Assembly (NCBI GenBank): GCA_009684525.1
Contig: WKKR01000001.1
Span: 372,001 to 436,000 of the forward strand
DNA from: Geobacter sp.
GTDB taxonomy: Bacteria > Desulfobacterota > Desulfuromonadia > Geobacterales > DSM-12255
DNA length: 64,000 nt
Direction: 5' to 3'
Shown here in pieces: positions 57,224 to 64,000 of this stretch. Both the position numbers and the translations under genes were made by a program. A model generated the notes under the pieces. That model worked only from the letters and a program-made list of their open reading frames with translations. It had not been told where the DNA came from and ran no database searches. Within the stretch, counting starts at the first letter, position 1; each line of letters begins with the position of its first letter.

Positions 57224-58287
57224 ACGGATGGCAGCGCAGTCTTGCCCAGAGCCTGACCTCGCCCCTTGAACTGGCAGAGCGATTCGCCATTGATCCGGAG
57301 CAGCTTGCCCCAGTCAGCGCCCGCTACCCCCTGCGGATCACCCCCCATTACCTTTCGCTTATCAAAGAGCCGGGCGATCCGATCTGGCTACAGGCCGTGC
57401 CTGACTCGAAGGAACTGGACGACCGGGCCGGCATACCCGATCCTCTTTGCGAAGAGAACCTGAGCCCGGTACCCGGGCTGATCCACCGTTATCCCGACCG
57501 GGTGGTTTGGCTCGTTTCCAATACTTGCGCAGTCTATTGCCGCTTCTGCATGCGCAAGCGCCAGGTCGGATGTGCGTGCCTGGCCCCGTCGGACACTGAC
57601 ATCGACGCGGCACTCCACTACATCGCTTCTTCTCCGGCCATTCGCGACGTGATCCTTTCGGGCGGCGATCCACTGCTCATGGAAGACGATCGGCTTGCCG
57701 ACCTGCTTGAGCGCCTTCGCCGCATTCCCCACGTCGAGATCATCCGGATCGGCACAAGGGTGCCGGTTACCCTGCCGGAACGGATCACCCCGCGGTTCTG
57801 CCGCATGGTGCGAAGGTTCCACCCGCTCTATATCAACACCCACTTCAACCACCCGTGGGAGATTACCCCTGCGTCGGCACTGGCCTGTGCCAGGCTTGCC
57901 GATGCCGGTATACCGCTGGGAAACCAGACCGTGCTGCTCAAAGGGGTCAACGACGACCCAACGGTCATGCGAGAGTTGATGCTCGGCCTGCTCAGGATAC
58001 GGGTGAAACCCTACTACATCCACCAGATAGACCTGGTCAGGGGGACATGCCACTTCAGGACGCCCGTTGCCACCGGCATTGCCGTCATGGAGGCGCTTCG
58101 TGGCCACGTCTCGGGGCTTGCAACACCTTATTACGTGATTGATCTGGCCGGGGGGGAGGGAAAGGTGCCGCTCTTGCCCGACTATGCAAGCCGGAACGGG
58201 GACCTGCTGAAGTTGCGGAACTACCGGGGGGAGATCGTCGAATACCGCGATGTGACAAACGGAGAGGTTACAACTCCTCGGGGGTAA
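57220..58287 (+). CDS. epmB: Radical SAM aminomutase, probable EF-P lysine 2,3-aminomutase
   Basis: 355 residues. The cluster cysteines are Cys103, Cys107 and Cys110 in CAVYCRFC, followed by MRKRQVG, the KamA-type context; FSGGDPLL-like [10 protein letters not shown] and [11 protein letters not shown] are also shared with lysine 2,3-aminomutases. At 355 residues it is nearer EpmB (342) than catabolic KamA (about 415). Its neighbour on the opposite strand is the EpmA-like ligase gene, then efp, so making (R)-beta-lysine for EF-P is the best reading. The assignment is by context; a free-lysine mutase is possible. It overlaps epmA tail-to-tail by 20 bases. Confidence 0.8.
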   Translation: MNGWQRSLAQSLTSPLELAERFAIDPEQLAPVSARYPLRITPHYLSLIKEPGDPIWLQAVPDSKELDDRAGIPDPLCEENLSPVPGLIHRYPDRVVWLVSNTCAVYCRFCMRKRQVGCACLAPSDTDIDAALHYIASSPAIRDVILSGGDPLLMEDDRLADLLERLRRIPHVEIIRIGTRVPVTLPERITPRFCRMVRRFHPLYINTHFNHPWEITPASALACARLADAGIPLGNQTVLLKGVNDDPTVMRELMLGLLRIRVKPYYIHQIDLVRGTCHFRTPVATGIAVMEALRGHVSGLATPYYVIDLAGGEGKVPLLPDYASRNGDLLKLRNYRGEIVEYRDVTNGEVTTPRG

Positions 58288-59191
58288 AGGCGACGACAGC
58301 GTCGATGGACGCGGCATCGAGCAGCACCATCACCAGGCGGTCCAGGCCAAGGGCGATGCCGGCTGAGGGGGGCATGGAGGGGAGCGCTTCCAGGAAACGG
58401 GCCGGTTCGGGGTAGGGGATGCGCCCCTGCGACCTGCGGAACGTCTCTTCCTCGTCAAACCTACGCTTCTGCTCCACCGCATCGGTCAGCTCGGAAAAAC
58501 CGTTGGCAAGTTCGATACCGGCGATATAGAGCTCGAACCTCTCCGCAACGGTCGGATCGGCTGCCTTGAGACTAGCGAGCGCAGCCCTTTTTGCCGGGTA
58601 ATCGCAGAGCAGGGTCGGGGTCTCCATGCCGAGGTGCGGTTCGATGGCGGTCACCATCAGCTCGTCGAAGGTGTCTGCGGACAGTGCCTCTTCCATCGTG
58701 CAGCCGGCATGGCGCAGAAAGGCCTCACGCACGCTCAGCCTCTCCCAGGGGAGATCGAGAGCGATCTCCGCACCGTTCACGACCAGGAAAGACCGTTTTC
58801 CCACGCACGCCGCAGCACTCCGGATCAGCCCTTCGCAGTCTGCCATCAGGTCGGTGTAATCCCCACCCGCACGATACCATTCCAGCATGGTGAATTCGGG
58901 GATATGTAGCCTTCCCCGTTCGCCGTCCCGCCAGCAGCGGCATATCTGGAACAGCCGCTCGTATCCGCTCGCCAGGAGCCGCTTCATGCAAAGTTCCGGC
59001 GAGGTCTGCAGGAACCAGTCGCCGGACGGCACGGCATCGATATGGGATTCAGGGGCAGGGGCGGGAATGCGAAGGGGGGTCTCCACTTCGAGAAACCCCC
59101 CTCCATCGAAATACCGGCGAATGGCCTGCATGATGCGCGATCGCTCCATAAGAGCCGGTCTGCGCAGAGTCTGCTGCCATCCTGCGGTCAT
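58268..59191 (-). CDS. epmA: EF-P lysine ligase (EpmA/GenX/PoxA)
   Basis: 307 residues, a stand-alone class II aminoacyl-tRNA synthetase core related to LysRS without the anticodon domain. FLEVETPLRIPAPAPE, FQICRCWRDGERG (motif 2), EFTMLEWYRAG and GIALGLDRLVM (motif 3) are present. It attaches beta-lysine to EF-P. ATG 59191 is 1 base after the efp stop, with AAAGGG upstream, so efp and epmA form an operon. Confidence 0.93.
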   Translation of the reverse strand: MTAGWQQTLRRPALMERSRIMQAIRRYFDGGGFLEVETPLRIPAPAPESHIDAVPSGDWFLQTSPELCMKRLLASGYERLFQICRCWRDGERGRLHIPEFTMLEWYRAGGDYTDLMADCEGLIRSAAACVGKRSFLVVNGAEIALDLPWERLSVREAFLRHAGCTMEEALSADTFDELMVTAIEPHLGMETPTLLCDYPAKRAALASLKAADPTVAERFELYIAGIELANGFSELTDAVEQKRRFDEEETFRRSQGRIPYPEPARFLEALPSMPPSAGIALGLDRLVMVLLDAASIDAVVAFTPEEL

Positions 59192-59192
59192 G

Positions 59193-59756
59193 CTACCCTT
59201 TGACCCGTGTGGAATACTCGCCGGAGCGGGTATCGATGACAATGGTTTCCCCCTCCTCGATGAACGGAGGGACGCGGAGGATATAACCGGTTTCCACCGT
59301 GGCGGGCTTGGAGTCGCTGCCGGAGGTGTCTCCCTTGACCCATGGGAGGGTTTCGATGACTTTCAGTTGGACGAAGTTGGGGAGGTCAACACCGATGGCC
59401 TTGTCCTTGAAGATGAGAATATCAACGGGGAGGTTGTCGATCAGGTAGTTCTTGGCATCGCCTACCGCCTCTTCGCTCATCCGGTACTGTTCGTAGTTCT
59501 GGTTGTCCATGAAGACGAAATGGTCGTCTTCCTTGTAGAGGAACTGCATCTTCCGGTCTTCCAGGCTGGCCGTCTCGAATGTTTCGCCGGAACGGTAGGT
59601 CCTGTCCAGGATGACGCCGGTAATCATGTTGCGCATCTTGGTACGATAGAGTGCCTGCCCCTTGCCCGGCTTGGTGAAATCAAAGGCGATCACCACGTAT
59701 GGGTCGCCATCGAGGGTTATTTTCAGGCCTTTTTTGAGATCTGCGACAGTGTACAT
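59193..59756 (-). CDS. efp: Translation elongation factor P
   Basis: 187 residues in the usual three beta-barrel domains. The loop that reaches the peptidyl-transferase centre reads FTKPGKGQA, with Lys32 at its tip, the residue that EpmA/EpmB modify. EF-P rescues ribosomes stalled on proline runs. ATG 59756 follows GAGG; a GTG at 59771 is also in frame. Its promoter lies just upstream and epmA follows. Confidence 0.96.
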   Translation of the reverse strand: MYTVADLKKGLKITLDGDPYVVIAFDFTKPGKGQALYRTKMRNMITGVILDRTYRSGETFETASLEDRKMQFLYKEDDHFVFMDNQNYEQYRMSEEAVGDAKNYLIDNLPVDILIFKDKAIGVDLPNFVQLKVIETLPWVKGDTSGSDSKPATVETGYILRVPPFIEEGETIVIDTRSGEYSTRVKG

Positions 59757-59791
59757 TGGGTTTATCCTCACTTGGGAAAATTGAACTATTC

Positions 59792-59820
59792 TCTATAGCC
59801 GAAATCGCCCCGTATGTGAA
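59792..59820 (-). promoter_or_regulatory. Promoter of efp-epmA
   Basis: On the minus strand TTCACA (59815-59820) and TATAGA (59792-59797) are 17 bases apart, giving a start about 30 bases before the efp ATG. Confidence 0.6.
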
Positions 59821-59915
59821 GAGAAATCTGGGAGTACGCAGAGGCAGAGCACCGGAAGTTCTCTGTGTTGCTGGAAAAAATGAGGGGGGAGGGAAGATCG
59901 CCCGACAGGGCAGGC

Positions 59916-59933
59916 GCCGCTGGAGTCAGCGGC
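59916..59933 (-). terminator. Hairpin after infA
   Basis: GCCGCTG and CAGCGGC pair around a 4-base loop, 20 bases after the infA stop. A T-run occurs only some 35 bases further on (59875-59880), so efficiency is doubtful. The rest of 59757-59953 holds the efp promoter and no gene. Confidence 0.45.
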
Positions 59934-59953
59934 TGCGAATGCGGCAGATCCGG

Positions 59954-60172
59954 CTATTTGACGCGGTACGTGATACGGCCCCTGGAAAGGTCGTAGGGGG
60001 AAAGCTCAACGGTCACCTTGTCGCCGGGAAGGATCTTGATGAAATATTTACGCATCTTGCCGGAGATATGGGCAAGGACAATGTGGTCATTTTCCAGCTT
60101 GACCCGAAACATGGCGTTCGGGAGCGGTTCAATGACGGTCCCTTCGACTTCAATGGCTTCTTCTTTGCTCAT
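59954..60172 (-). CDS. infA: Translation initiation factor IF-1
   Basis: 72 residues, a single OB fold with the family's core ([45 protein letters not shown]). It binds the A site of the 30S subunit with IF-2. GGAG lies 9 bases before ATG 60172. In many bacteria infA lies in the ribosomal-protein operon; here it stands alone near efp. Confidence 0.97.
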   Translation of the reverse strand: MSKEEAIEVEGTVIEPLPNAMFRVKLENDHIVLAHISGKMRKYFIKILPGDKVTVELSPYDLSRGRITYRVK

Positions 60173-60223
60173 GGAGCACTCCTTGCCGGTGAATACTGGT
60201 ATATGCCGGTGACGGCGAGGTTT

Positions 60224-60252
60224 ACTCTACTAAGAATGCCTTAAAATTGCAA
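60224..60252 (-). promoter_or_regulatory. Promoter of infA
   Basis: On the minus strand TTGCAA (60247-60252) and TAGAGT (60224-60229) are 17 bases apart (4/6 each). Confidence 0.5.
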
Positions 60253-60301
60253 GCCGGAATTGATCGCCTACCTTCGGGTAGCACCTGGACCTGAAACCCG
60301 C

Positions 60302-60330
60302 TTTACACATTTTGGTAATCTGGTTAGAGT
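60302..60330 (+). promoter_or_regulatory. Promoter of the unknown gene-rlmD unit
   Basis: TTTACA (60302-60307) and TAGAGT (60325-60330) are 17 bases apart, 32 bases before the start of the next gene. Confidence 0.55.
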
Positions 60331-60361
60331 AGTATCTTTCATGAGTACGGAGGTAGGACAT

Positions 60362-60751
60362 ATGAGTGAAGTACTGCGCGAGGTAGCCCTGAACAACGGA
60401 CTGCTCCTTCGTTTCACGGACTTGAGCCGCCATTACTACGGAGGCTACTTCCAGGCACGGGTCGAAGCCACCTGCACCATCGACCTGCAACCCGATTTTT
60501 TCGCCGACAAGGCAACGTACGAACATGCCGTCAGCACGCTCGGCCCGACGGTACTCTACAGAAAGGACATCGGTCAGATGGGGGTACGCGAGAAAGATCT
60601 GGTCGAAACCAGAAACGTTCTCATCGAAACATTTCTGGCAACGGCGTGCTCGTATCTCGATTCGGCAGCATTCCCTGCCGGCGTTGTCAGGAAAGAGCTG
60701 GAAACCCGGCTCAAGGCATCTCAACGAGGCAGAGGACCGGCCAGCCGATGA
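60362..60751 (+). CDS. Protein of unknown function, cotranscribed with rlmD
   Basis: 129 residues from ATG 60362 with GGAGG 10 bases before; ATG 60341 is also in frame. I do not recognise the family. The sequence is soluble, mixed alpha/beta: an opening strand pair (NNGLLLRFTDLSRHYYGG), a charged middle, an LGPTVLYRKDIGQMGV segment and a C-terminal helix. There is no signal peptide or metal motif. It overlaps rlmD by 4 bases (ATGA) and has its own promoter, so it may act in RNA or ribosome biology, but that is inferred from position only. Confidence 0.75.
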   Translation: MSEVLREVALNNGLLLRFTDLSRHYYGGYFQARVEATCTIDLQPDFFADKATYEHAVSTLGPTVLYRKDIGQMGVREKDLVETRNVLIETFLATACSYLDSAAFPAGVVRKELETRLKASQRGRGPASR

Positions 60752-62070
60752 GACGCGAGATAGAACTGTGCATCGAAAAGATCGCCTTTGGCGGTGCAGG
60801 ATTCGGCCATCTGGAGGGCAAGGCCTGTTTCATGCCGTTTGCGGCGCCCGGCGACCGGGTCAGAGGCCGGGTCATCAAGGAAAAGAGCTCCTATATCGAA
60901 GCAGAGCTTTTGAGCGTGATGGAGCCGTCGCCAGATCGCATCGAGCCGGTCTGCCCGGTTTTCGGCCAATGCGGCGGCTGCGCATTGCAGCACCTTTCCT
61001 ACGCAAACCAGCTGCAGTGGAAGGAGCTATTGTTCGCGGAACAGCTCTGGCGATTTGCCCGGGTCGGGCGAGAGGCGTGTGCCCCGATCTTCGGCGCGGA
61101 TTCCCCCTGGTCGTATCGGTCACGGGTCCAGATCAAGCTGCGCTGGATCGATAACCGGCTACTGATGGGTTTCTATCGCAGCGGCTCGCATTTTGTTATT
61201 CCGATCCCCGGATCGTGTGCCATTGCCCATCCACGCATCAATGACCTGATTGGCGAGTTACATCCGCTTCTCTCCCGTTCCCCTGAACCGGAACGGATTC
61301 CCCAGGTGGACTTGACCGTGAGCGATAGTGGCGAGAGCATTGTCATCGTCCATTACATCGGTCATGATTCGAAAAATATCGCCTCTTTTCTGGCCGATAA
61401 CCTGGCAGAGTTCCCCTCGGCCGGGGGCATCTGGCTTCAGACCGGCAGAAAAGAGAGTCTGCAGCTCATTAAGGGAATCGACCAATTGACCTATTCCGTC
61501 CCGGCGGGGCTCACAACCGGCATGCCGCATCTGCTCATGGCGTTCAGCAGAGGGGGATTCAGCCAGGTCCACTACCAGCAGAACCTCAATCTTGTCAGGC
61601 TGACCATGGAAGGTGCCGGACTCTCCGGCCAAGAGCGGGTCCTGGACCTGTTTTGCGGCAACGGCAACCTTACCCTGCCGCTGGCATCCTCAGCCCGGAA
61701 TGTTGTAGGGGTCGAGGAGTATGAGCCCTCCATTGCCGATGCCCGGAGAAATGCTGCTGACAATGGAGTCGGCAATGTCTCGTTTGTCTGTGCCGACGCA
61801 GATGCCGAAATCCGTCGTCTGATCCAGCTCGGGGAAACATTCGACGTCATCGTGCTGGACCCGCCGCGAAGCGGGGCGCTCCAGCTCATGCACCAGTTAC
61901 CGCTCTTGCAGCCGCAACGGCTCGTCTATGTCTCATGCAATCCGGTCACGCTCGCCCGAGATGTGGCAATTCTTATGGAAAATGGCTTCCGTGTTGCAAA
62001 AGCAACCCCACTCGACATGTTTCCCCAATCATTCCACATAGAAAGTGTAACGCTGCTTGAGCGTTCCTGA
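60748..62070 (+). CDS. rlmD: 23S rRNA (uracil-5-)-methyltransferase, RlmD/RumA type
   Basis: 440 residues. An N-terminal TRAM domain (about 1-55), Fe-S cysteines Cys69, Cys75 and Cys78 (CPVFGQCGGC) plus the Cys of IPGSCAI, the SAM motif LDLFCGNGNLTLPL, VLDPPRSG, and the catalytic Cys of YVSCNPVTLARD. E. coli RlmD methylates U1939; the related RlmCD and TrmA-like enzymes have other targets, so the exact position is not certain. Confidence 0.9.
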   Translation: MRREIELCIEKIAFGGAGFGHLEGKACFMPFAAPGDRVRGRVIKEKSSYIEAELLSVMEPSPDRIEPVCPVFGQCGGCALQHLSYANQLQWKELLFAEQLWRFARVGREACAPIFGADSPWSYRSRVQIKLRWIDNRLLMGFYRSGSHFVIPIPGSCAIAHPRINDLIGELHPLLSRSPEPERIPQVDLTVSDSGESIVIVHYIGHDSKNIASFLADNLAEFPSAGGIWLQTGRKESLQLIKGIDQLTYSVPAGLTTGMPHLLMAFSRGGFSQVHYQQNLNLVRLTMEGAGLSGQERVLDLFCGNGNLTLPLASSARNVVGVEEYEPSIADARRNAADNGVGNVSFVCADADAEIRRLIQLGETFDVIVLDPPRSGALQLMHQLPLLQPQRLVYVSCNPVTLARDVAILMENGFRVAKATPLDMFPQSFHIESVTLLERS

Positions 62071-62106
62071 TTCCAGACATCCCACAACCAACCAAGGAGA
62101 AGAGTG

Positions 62107-63129
62107 ATGCTGTTTAAATTGTTCAAAAAGGATTCCGGCCATTTCCAGGAACGAGGTGATCGCCTGTTCGCCGAAAATCGATTTGCCGAAGCTCGACATG
62201 AATATGAAGAGGCCCTGAACAGACTCAAGGAGGGGGCAACGGATGCAGCGGAGCAAAAAAGCTACCTGCAACAACAGTTGCGGGCAGCCGGCAACGAGCT
62301 TGCGAAACTCAACCTGGTTGAGGCCGAGCATGCCATGCACCTGGGAGACCCGCAAAAGGCGAAAGAGCATGTCGACTTGGCCTTGGGTCAGGCAGATGAC
62401 GAAACAATCCGGGGAAATGCCCGGCAATTGTTGAGTCGGATGGTTCAGAAAGAACCCCAACCCCCTTCAATTACGATGAAAAACCATTCATGTAGCGGTT
62501 GTGGCTCTACCCATGATCAACTTCCGCAAGATGTTGAAGCACCGATTGATTTTCTCTCATTGAATGATCGTTTCGAGCTTCTCATCCACCCCCTGCCCGG
62601 CGACCTCCCTGATCGCTACCGTCAATTGGGAGAGGAATTTGCATATGCATATACGGCCGTTCATGATGGCCGGATCGCAGAAGGGTTGGAAATCTTTCAT
62701 AAATTATCGGTTCAGGGCGAGAGCGACATCCTCAATTACGAGCTTGCGCTCATTACCTTCCAGGAGGGACGCTTCAAGGAATGCGAATCCCTGCTCAGGC
62801 GAGCTCTCAGTCTGAACCCGCAGAACGCACTTTGTCTCCTCACCCTGGTTCAACTGGTTATCGAGACGGGAAGGGTACCGGAAGCGGTGCCCATACTGGA
62901 GGGTATGATCGCCGATGGGCACCTGCCCGACCAGGCAAGCCTGATGCTTGCTGATGTCCTCTTGGCCCTCGGACAGAGCGATGCGGCTCTTGACCGATGC
63001 CTGCAGGCACTCGGTTATCCTTCTGCGGCTCGTGCAGCTGCGGAAAGGGCGATACCCATCCTCGAATCAATGGGCCGGGGAGGGGATGCCCAGGCACTTG
63101 CAAAGCGATATCTCAAAGGTTGTTGTTAA
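62107..63129 (+). CDS. TPR-repeat protein
   Basis: 340 residues from ATG 62107 (AAGGAG upstream; GTG 62104 also in frame). It has no signal peptide. An N-terminal TPR-like region (about 12-110), a middle segment with a CSGCG pair of cysteines (near 127-131), and a C-terminal set of at least three TPR units (about 175-335). TPRs mediate protein contacts; no partner is evident, though the gene lies between rlmD and an HU gene. Confidence 0.8.
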   Translation: MLFKLFKKDSGHFQERGDRLFAENRFAEARHEYEEALNRLKEGATDAAEQKSYLQQQLRAAGNELAKLNLVEAEHAMHLGDPQKAKEHVDLALGQADDETIRGNARQLLSRMVQKEPQPPSITMKNHSCSGCGSTHDQLPQDVEAPIDFLSLNDRFELLIHPLPGDLPDRYRQLGEEFAYAYTAVHDGRIAEGLEIFHKLSVQGESDILNYELALITFQEGRFKECESLLRRALSLNPQNALCLLTLVQLVIETGRVPEAVPILEGMIADGHLPDQASLMLADVLLALGQSDAALDRCLQALGYPSAARAAAERAIPILESMGRGGDAQALAKRYLKGCC

Positions 63130-63174
63130 ACTTGCAATGACCTTAATATTCACCCTGTTGAAAGGAGTGGTAGA

Positions 63175-63453
63175 ATGAACAAGTCAGAACTGATTGAGGA
63201 GTTGGCAGCGCGAAAGGGGCTTTCCTACAAAAAGGCCGAAGAGATCGTCAATACCATTTTCGATGCCATGGCCGATGCCATGATGGACGGTGATCGTATT
63301 GAAATTCGCGGGTTTGGCAGTTTCGTTGTCAACAGCTACAAATCCTATACAGGGAGAAATCCGAAAACCGGTGAATCCATCGATGTGAAACCCAAAAAGC
63401 TTCCTTTCTTCAAAGTCGGCAAGGAACTCAAAGAGCGTGTCGCAAAAAGCTGA
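63175..63453 (+). CDS. HU/IHF-family DNA-binding protein
   Basis: 92 residues. MNKSELIEELAARKGLSYKKAEEIVNTI-type opening helices, RIEIRGFGSFVV, and the DNA-binding arm with GRNPKTGE are diagnostic. The arm and the length are closer to the IHF beta subunit than to HU, but the two cannot be separated safely by eye. AAAGGAG lies 9 bases before ATG 63175. It bends DNA and compacts the nucleoid. Confidence 0.92.
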   Translation: MNKSELIEELAARKGLSYKKAEEIVNTIFDAMADAMMDGDRIEIRGFGSFVVNSYKSYTGRNPKTGESIDVKPKKLPFFKVGKELKERVAKS

Positions 63454-63563
63454 CAGCGAAATAGCGACATATTAATCAAAAACTACGTCATATGGCTTAG
63501 CATTGTGGGTGGCGGAGGGGGGTGAAACTCCAGGACATCTGTTGGTGGAGCACGGATAATTAT

Positions 63564-63590
63564 TAATTTTGCTTCAAAATGTGCCGATAA
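63564..63590 (+). promoter_or_regulatory. FliA (sigma28)-type promoter
   Basis: TAATTTTG (5 of 8 with TAAAGTTT), an 11-base spacer, and an exact GCCGATAA (63583-63590). The start near 63597 is 48 bases before the outer-membrane protein gene. The rest of 63454-63644 shows no gene. Confidence 0.5.
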
Positions 63591-63644
63591 TCTGTTATAT
63601 ATGCCCATGCCTTTTGTCTCGTGCCAAAGCATCCAATACCACAC

Positions 63645-64000
63645 ATGAATTATTTATCCGCATCGCTTTTCTTTTCAGTGGCGGCACTCGTGTCTGTCAC
63701 CCCAGCCTTTGCAACGCCCACCCAAACAGGGCCTACAGGCCTCATTTCCGTGCCGACTGCAGAAACACTCGATATGGGAAATGTTGCCGTAGGCGTTTGG
63801 GGGAACCTGACGAAATCGAAAACCGATAAGGCTTTTGTTGTCCCCGCCGTCATTACTCTGGGGATCGGTTCTTTCTGGGAAGTTTACGGCACGTACCCAA
63901 ATCTGCTGTTTAACGGGGAAGAAGATTCTTCCGACCGGAATACCGCTGACGTGGGGACCAAAATCCGTTTCTACGGTACGCGGAGCTCGAATTTCAAGGC
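63645..64000 (+). CDS. Outer-membrane beta-barrel-type protein, 5' part
   Basis: The first 118 residues of a gene that runs past the window. A signal peptide ends at AFA before TPTQTGPTG (about residue 24). The mature start GLISVPTAETLDMGNVAVG and alternating-hydrophobic strands resemble YjbH-type or OmpA-family barrels of Geobacter-like bacteria. The C-terminal part, where an OmpA peptidoglycan domain could be, is not visible. No ribosome site is obvious before ATG 63645. Confidence 0.7.
   Translation, partial: MNYLSASLFFSVAALVSVTPAFATPTQTGPTGLISVPTAETLDMGNVAVGVWGNLTKSKTDKAFVVPAVITLGIGSFWEVYGTYPNLLFNGEEDSSDRNTADVGTKIRFYGTRSSNFK

Noticed and set aside
59757-60244. Plus-strand frame across the infA region
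   Set aside because: It is antisense to infA and has no domain; infA on the minus strand is certain.
1-64000. tRNA, rRNA, CRISPR arrays, prophage or insertion-sequence transposase
   Set aside because: Reading both strands showed no T-loop/acceptor pattern of a tRNA, no regularly spaced direct repeats and no transposase or integrase motif. A tRNAscan-SE run would settle the tRNA point.

Overview
The window looks like ordinary chromosomal DNA of a Geobacter-type deltaproteobacterium (Desulfuromonadia). This is inferred from gene content and order, a moderately high GC content and frequent GTG or TTG starts; it was not tested by database search. Almost all of it is intact housekeeping genes in tight operons. 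I see no prophage, transposase, CRISPR array, tRNA or rRNA, and no gap of 300 bases or more between genes.

Layout. (1) 1-4.1 kb: end of a polyprenyl synthase gene, dxs, a mini J-domain gene and an exported TPR-metalloprotease gene. (2) 4.1-8.3 kb: an Rrf2-type regulator, cytochrome bd oxidase cydAB, and a response regulator-GGDEF gene. (3) 8.4-13.9 kb: an accessory patch with two orphan flagellum-related small genes on the minus strand behind a FliA-type promoter, and a 1580-residue secreted repeat protein. (4) 14-17.1 kb: bioB-bioD-bioA on the minus strand behind a BirA-like operator. (5) 17.2-27.3 kb: the translation and RNA operon rimP-nusA-ylxR/ylxQ-infB-(150-bp inverted-repeat element)-rbfA-nrnA-truB-rpsO-pnp, with a terminator in the rimP leader and a large hairpin in the pnp leader. 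(6) 27.4-31.3 kb: M16 protease, dut, M29 aminopeptidase, a Sua5/YrdC-type gene and a small membrane protein. (7) 31.4-41 kb: fatty-acid operon yceD-rpmF-plsX-fabH-fabD-fabG-acpP-fabF, then rpiB-glyA-yacG-gltX. (8) 41.2-44.2 kb: a PAS sensor kinase and a metallo-beta-lactamase-fold hydrolase. (9) 44.2-57.2 kb: purine and pyrimidine genes (purB, purSL, purQ, purF, pyrE; purM-purN on the minus strand; pyrK, pyrD) with mscS, a YkgJ-like gene and rimI. (10) 57.2-64 kb: an elongation factor P set (epmB-like, epmA, efp), infA, an unknown gene, rlmD, a TPR gene, an HU/IHF gene, and the start of an outer-membrane protein gene behind a second FliA-type promoter.

The genes supply isoprenoid precursors, biotin, fatty acids, nucleotides and the initiation and elongation machinery of translation. 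No clearly new multi-gene system stands out. The most rewarding places are regulatory or accessory: the pnp leader, the rimP leader, the infB-rbfA repeat, the two FliA-like promoters, the BirA-like operator, the 14-repeat secreted protein, the PurS-PurL fusion and the unrecognised gene between infA and rlmD.
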